Source: Candidatus Gastranaerophilales bacterium
GTDB lineage: Bacteria; Cyanobacteriota; Vampirovibrionia; Gastranaerophilales; Gastranaerophilaceae
Direction: 5' to 3'
DNA: 45,941 bases
Assembly: GCA_016282705.1 (NCBI GenBank)
Contig: JAEELO010000034.1
Span: 1 to 45,941, forward strand
Position numbers and translations under genes: made by a program
Shown here: positions 43,547 to 45,941 of the stretch, one piece after another
How the letters are laid out: each line of letters opens with the position of its first letter
Numbering within the stretch: position 1 is the stretch's first letter
The notes under the pieces: model-generated
Seen by the model: only the letters and a program-made list of their open reading frames with translations
Told to the model about the DNA's origin: nothing
Database searches by the model: none

Positions 43547-44161
43547 ATGAAATGTTGTAAAAAATACGGTTGGGGAGGGAAAAGAGATTCTGCAGGAAGA
43601 AAAAAGACTTGTCAGAAAAAAGTACCTTTCAACAGACGAATTAACGAAAATATATTGAATATATTAAAAGAATATGCCAAAACTCATAATATGACAGATA
43701 CTGAGGCATTAGAAAGTGCTATTTTATTACAAACAAATATAGAAAAACTCAAAGGAGATATGATTATGAAAATTGCTATTCCTACAGCAGAAGGTAAATT
43801 ATGCGCTCATTTTGGACATTGTGAATCATTTACTTTTGCGGAAATAAATCCTGAAACAAAAGAAATAATAAGCATTGAAGAAAAAGTTCCGGAAGAAGGA
43901 ATTTCTTGCCATTCCGCAAATTGGATTTCGGAACAAGGCGCAAGCAAAGTTCTAGCCGGCGGAATGGGAGCAAGACCGATGATGATGTTTGCACAAAACG
44001 GAGTAGAAGTAATTGCAGGATGTCCGGAATTACCTATAAGAGAAGTTGTTGAAAGATATCTTCAAAATACATTAGAAACAGGTGAAAATTCTTGCGGCGG
44101 AGAACATCATCACTGCCACGGTCATGGACACGATGAAGGTCACAATTGTCATCACAAATAA
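43547..44161 (+). CDS. NifX/NifB-type cofactor-binding protein with N-terminal ribbon-helix-helix extension
   Basis: 204 codons from ATG 43547. Residues 1-65 ('KKYGWGGKRDSAGRKK', then 'VPFNRRINENILNILKEYAKTHNMTDTEALESAI') look like a ribbon-helix-helix DNA-binding region. Residues 74-165 are a Dinitrogenase iron-molybdenum cofactor family domain ('MKIAIPTAEGKLCAHFGHCESFTFAEI', 'LAGGMGARPMMMFAQNGVEVI'). The tail is a His/Cys-rich metal-binding stretch (about 180-204). An internal ATG (43766) follows AAAGGAGA at ideal spacing, so a short form without the RHH is likely also made. Confidence 0.85.
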   Translation: MKCCKKYGWGGKRDSAGRKKTCQKKVPFNRRINENILNILKEYAKTHNMTDTEALESAILLQTNIEKLKGDMIMKIAIPTAEGKLCAHFGHCESFTFAEINPETKEIISIEEKVPEEGISCHSANWISEQGASKVLAGGMGARPMMMFAQNGVEVIAGCPELPIREVVERYLQNTLETGENSCGGEHHHCHGHGHDEGHNCHHK

Positions 44162-44173
44162 AGTATATTTATT

Positions 44174-44641
44174 ATGAATAATAAAAAAGAAAAGTCAGAG
44201 GAATTATTTAAATCAGGATACAATTGCTCACAATCGGTACTTGGTGTATTTTGCGAAGAATTTGGACTGGATTTTAATACGGCAATGAAAATATCTTCCT
44301 CCTTTGGAGGCGGAATGGGCAGAATGCGTGAAGTATGCGGAGCCGTGAGCGGAATGTTTATGGCAGCAGGACTTATTTATTCTTCCTGTAATGCTTCATC
44401 TGAAAACAAAACTCGGCAATATAAAATTGTTCAGGAGCTGGCTGAAAAATTTAAACAAAAAAATGGCAGTATTATATGCAGAGACCTTTTAAAAGGAATT
44501 GAAAATTCAACCTCCTACAAACCAAGTGATAGGAATTCCGAATATTATAAAAAACGCCCTTGCTCACAAATAGTTAAAGATGCCGTAGATATCTTGGAAA
44601 GTTACATAAAAGAACATAAAATTAATTATGAAAAGCAATAA
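44174..44641 (+). CDS. C_GCAxxG_C_C family protein
   Basis: 155 residues. Conserved cysteine pattern: 'SGYNCSQSVLGVFCEEFG', 'REVCGAVSGMFMAAG' and later single cysteines in 'IICRDLL' and 'KRPCSQIV'. Members are thought to be redox- or metal-linked and often lie by NifX-type genes, as here. Two 'ISSSFGGGMGRM' glycine turns precede the GCA-like motif. Biochemical role is unknown. Confidence 0.88.
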   Translation: MNNKKEKSEELFKSGYNCSQSVLGVFCEEFGLDFNTAMKISSSFGGGMGRMREVCGAVSGMFMAAGLIYSSCNASSENKTRQYKIVQELAEKFKQKNGSIICRDLLKGIENSTSYKPSDRNSEYYKKRPCSQIVKDAVDILESYIKEHKINYEKQ

Positions 44642-44674
44642 AAAAGACCTGTATTAACAGGTCTTTTTATTTTC
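44641..44674 (+). terminator. Terminator ending the FAD-gcv-yidD run
   Basis: AAAAAGACCTGT and ACAGGTCTTTTT pair across TATTA with a T-rich 3' end, directly after the stop at 44641. Confidence 0.85.
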
Positions 44675-44721
44675 CCCAAATCTTTTCCCTAGTCTGTAGT
44701 TCGCTCTTTACGTCTTTATTT

Positions 44722-44910
44722 TTAATCCAATAATGTTTCTAAAATATTAGCATTCTTAATTGCTAAAGCATTTTCTCTTACTTTTTGCTTGTGTATATAT
44801 GTTCTTAATGCTTCACGAATAAGTTCGCTTCTTGTACGATTTTCACCTTCAGCAACTTCATCAATTCTTGTTAAAAATTCCTCAGGCATAGAAATTAAAA
44901 CTCTGGCCAT
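44722..44910 (-). CDS. CopG-like ribbon-helix-helix protein
   Basis: 62 residues: 'ARVLISMPEEFLTRIDEVAEGENRTRSELIREALRTYIHK' is a clean RHH dimer domain with the typical SELIREALR helix, and a short tail follows. Such proteins act as antitoxins or repressors. No toxin gene is adjacent on either side (the next minus-strand gene is 45116-45346), so it may be a solitary regulator. Confidence 0.85.
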   Translation of the reverse strand: MARVLISMPEEFLTRIDEVAEGENRTRSELIREALRTYIHKQKVRENALAIKNANILETLLD

Positions 44911-45065
44911 TTTGTATTCCTCATTATTTTTCTGCTCTCTTACTTATATAAAAACTTGGCATGTTTAAAAATTGCATACAGAGTATATACAAATTATAAA
45001 AGGCTATCATAATATGGTTTTGGGCGCTTAACATTTGTTAACAATTCTTCTTTGCTTTTCACACA

Positions 45066-45099
45066 ATAAGAAAGAGCGAGTAAACTCGCTCTTTCTTAT
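45066..45099. terminator. Strong hairpin after the small gene at 45116
   Basis: A 15-base perfect stem (45066-45080 with 45085-45099) around TAAA. It lies 17 bases after the minus-strand stop at 45116 and between two minus-strand genes. Only a weak U-tract follows on the minus strand (ATTGTGTG), while the plus side has ATATTTTT. Confidence 0.75.
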
Positions 45100-45115
45100 A
45101 ATATTTTTAATACTT

Positions 45116-45346
45116 TTATACTTCTTTATATAAATTTTGGGCTACGCAATTATTTAATGTTCTTTTTAAATTCATTAATCTGACATTCATTTGATTTTTT
45201 AAATTCTGACATCTTATTGTATCAGCAATTATATTAAAGTCCATATCAGATAAAGAATTATGTCTTACTGTTGTAGGAACATAATCTCTTGCTACACAAG
45301 ATTTACTAACCTGCCCTGTACTAAAATTAATAGGTGATATTCGCAT
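45116..45346 (-). CDS. Small hypothetical protein
   Basis: 76 residues from the ATG at 45346, chosen because AAAAGGAAAA lies just before it (an upstream ATG adds 7 residues). 'RISPINFS' at the N-terminus followed by Ser/Thr-rich and helical parts ('IIADTIRCQNLKNQMNVRLMNLKRTL') recalls small proteins common in this lineage. That is impression only; function is unknown. Confidence 0.55.
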   Translation of the reverse strand: MRISPINFSTGQVSKSCVARDYVPTTVRHNSLSDMDFNIIADTIRCQNLKNQMNVRLMNLKRTLNNCVAQNLYKEV

Positions 45347-45368
45347 TTTATTTTCCTTTTTTCTCAAT

Positions 45369-45629
45369 ATATTATATAAATATATTGTTTCTTTGTGAAG
45401 TTTTTCCGATTTTATAAAACGTATAAATAAAAAGAATTGCTATGAAATAACCTTTTTTCTTTATTATATTCCGAGTTTATTTTTTAAACCTCCCTCAATT
45501 GGCGTAAAAACGTATAAAATCAGCATTATGAATTTTTCTTCTATTATTTAAGCTGTTTACATTTCTTTACGTTTATGATTAATAACTAAAATCCCGATAT
45601 GTTATAATAAAAAGTTGTTGAACAATATT
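45369..45629. other. Intergenic stretch with divergent promoter signals
   Basis: Very AT-rich. Two copies of 'aaacgtataaa' (45417-45427 and about 45508-45518) occur. A perfect extended -10 TGTTATAAT (45600-45608) points right. No gene is seen. Confidence 0.4.
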
Positions 45630-45941
45630 ATGAAAATAAAAATACTTATAAATATAATTGCGATTATTATTATTTTCTTGTTATTTGACTATATATGTTT
45701 TAAAGGATATTCAAAGTATTTTAATAATGGTCATTTAAAATATACTGTGCATATATTATTTAAAAAAATTTCTACTAATGATAAATATGATAAAAATATA
45801 TTATCTAAAACTTGGGAATACAGAAAATCTCTTAATGATAGCAGCAATGAAAAATCAATAGTATTTACGGGATGTTCTTATACATATGGGACAGGGTTAG
45901 AAGAAACCGAAACATTGCCATATTTAATATCAAAAATGACA
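45630..45941 (+). CDS. Membrane-anchored SGNH-hydrolase-like protein, 3' end missing
   Basis: The frame is open from ATG 45630 to the right edge (104 codons seen). An N-terminal membrane helix (about 5-22, ILINIIAIIIIFLLFDYIC) precedes a charged stretch. Then comes 'SIVFTGCSYTYGTGLEETETLPYLI', which has the shape of the GDS(L) block I of SGNH hydrolases ('GDSxTxGxGv...tyP.lL'), with Cys in place of Asp before the serine. Such proteins often deacylate or acetylate envelope glycans. The catalytic His/Asp block is beyond the window. Confidence 0.6.
   Translation, partial: MKIKILINIIAIIIIFLLFDYICFKGYSKYFNNGHLKYTVHILFKKISTNDKYDKNILSKTWEYRKSLNDSSNEKSIVFTGCSYTYGTGLEETETLPYLISKMT

Noticed and set aside
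44722-45346. Toxin-antitoxin pair made of the RHH gene and the small gene at 45116
   Set aside because: The two are about 200 bases apart with a strong hairpin between, and the small protein does not look like a known toxin.
1-45941. CRISPR array, rRNA genes or insertion sequence
   Set aside because: No regularly spaced repeats, no rRNA-like stretches and no transposase or IS inverted-repeat ends were seen.

Overview
The window is AT-rich chromosomal DNA from a Gram-negative-type bacterium. The evidence is a type IV pilus/type II secretion operon with an outer-membrane secretin, a KdsC-like Kdo-8-phosphate phosphatase, and signal-peptide-bearing exported proteins. Gene style (alanine-rich tail on ribosomal protein S16, very large RTX-like protein, split glycine cleavage P protein, codon use dominated by A/T third positions) suggests a gut member of Candidatus Gastranaerophilales (Melainabacteria/Vampirovibrionia). 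That assignment is inferred from protein character, not shown directly.

Layout: (i) 2-5161, the 3' part of a giant RTX/haemolysin-type calcium-binding protein gene that is open through the left edge. (ii) 5197-5455, a terminator, a decayed tRNA-Ile copy and an intact tRNA-Ile(GAT). (iii) 5507-12109, a minus-strand secretion/pilus operon read as PilP/GspC-like protein, secretin, PilB/GspE ATPase, PilC/GspF and a small protein, followed by tRNA-Cys and tRNA-Gly. (iv) 12622-14962, a CDP-glycerol glycerophosphotransferase-like enzyme, a MntP-like Mn efflux pump and rpsP. (v) 15180-18626, a plus-strand operon of kdsC-like phosphatase, TPR protein and aspartate kinase, closed by a bidirectional terminator.

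(vi) 18679-36283 is a minus-strand phage-derived island with a T7-like (podovirus) gene order: TerS-like, TerL, small virion protein, portal, scaffold, capsid, Bbp16-type cement protein, tail tubular A, tail tubular B, gp13-like, gp14-like, a coiled-coil protein in place of gp15/gp16, tail fibre, two accessory genes and a holin-like protein. No integrase, repressor, DNA polymerase, primase, RNA polymerase or recognisable endolysin is present between the flanking host genes lysC and rlmH. Upstream of the structural genes lies a cargo region (32282-34561). In it, fragments of one protein family alternate with duplicated small membrane proteins, an arrangement reminiscent of toxin/immunity arrays. 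It is preceded by a short transcription unit with palindromes, an arginine-rich 32-codon ORF and a terminator. Further terminators lie just before terS and just after the capsid genes, so the island's expression may depend on read-through or antitermination.

(vii) 36468-44641 returns to host genes: rlmH on the minus strand, then a long plus-strand run of FAD oxidoreductase, gcvT, gcvH, gcvPA, a GT-C glycosyltransferase, yidD, a small exported protein, a NifX/NifB-type protein with an N-terminal ribbon-helix-helix extension, and a C_GCAxxG_C_C protein. (viii) 44722-45941 holds a solitary CopG-like protein, a small hypothetical protein and the 5' end of a possible membrane-anchored SGNH-type protein running off the right edge.

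The most unusual parts are the phage structural island without replication or integration genes, the alternating cargo array upstream of it, and the RHH/NifX-type gene with a probable leaderless promoter and an internal start.
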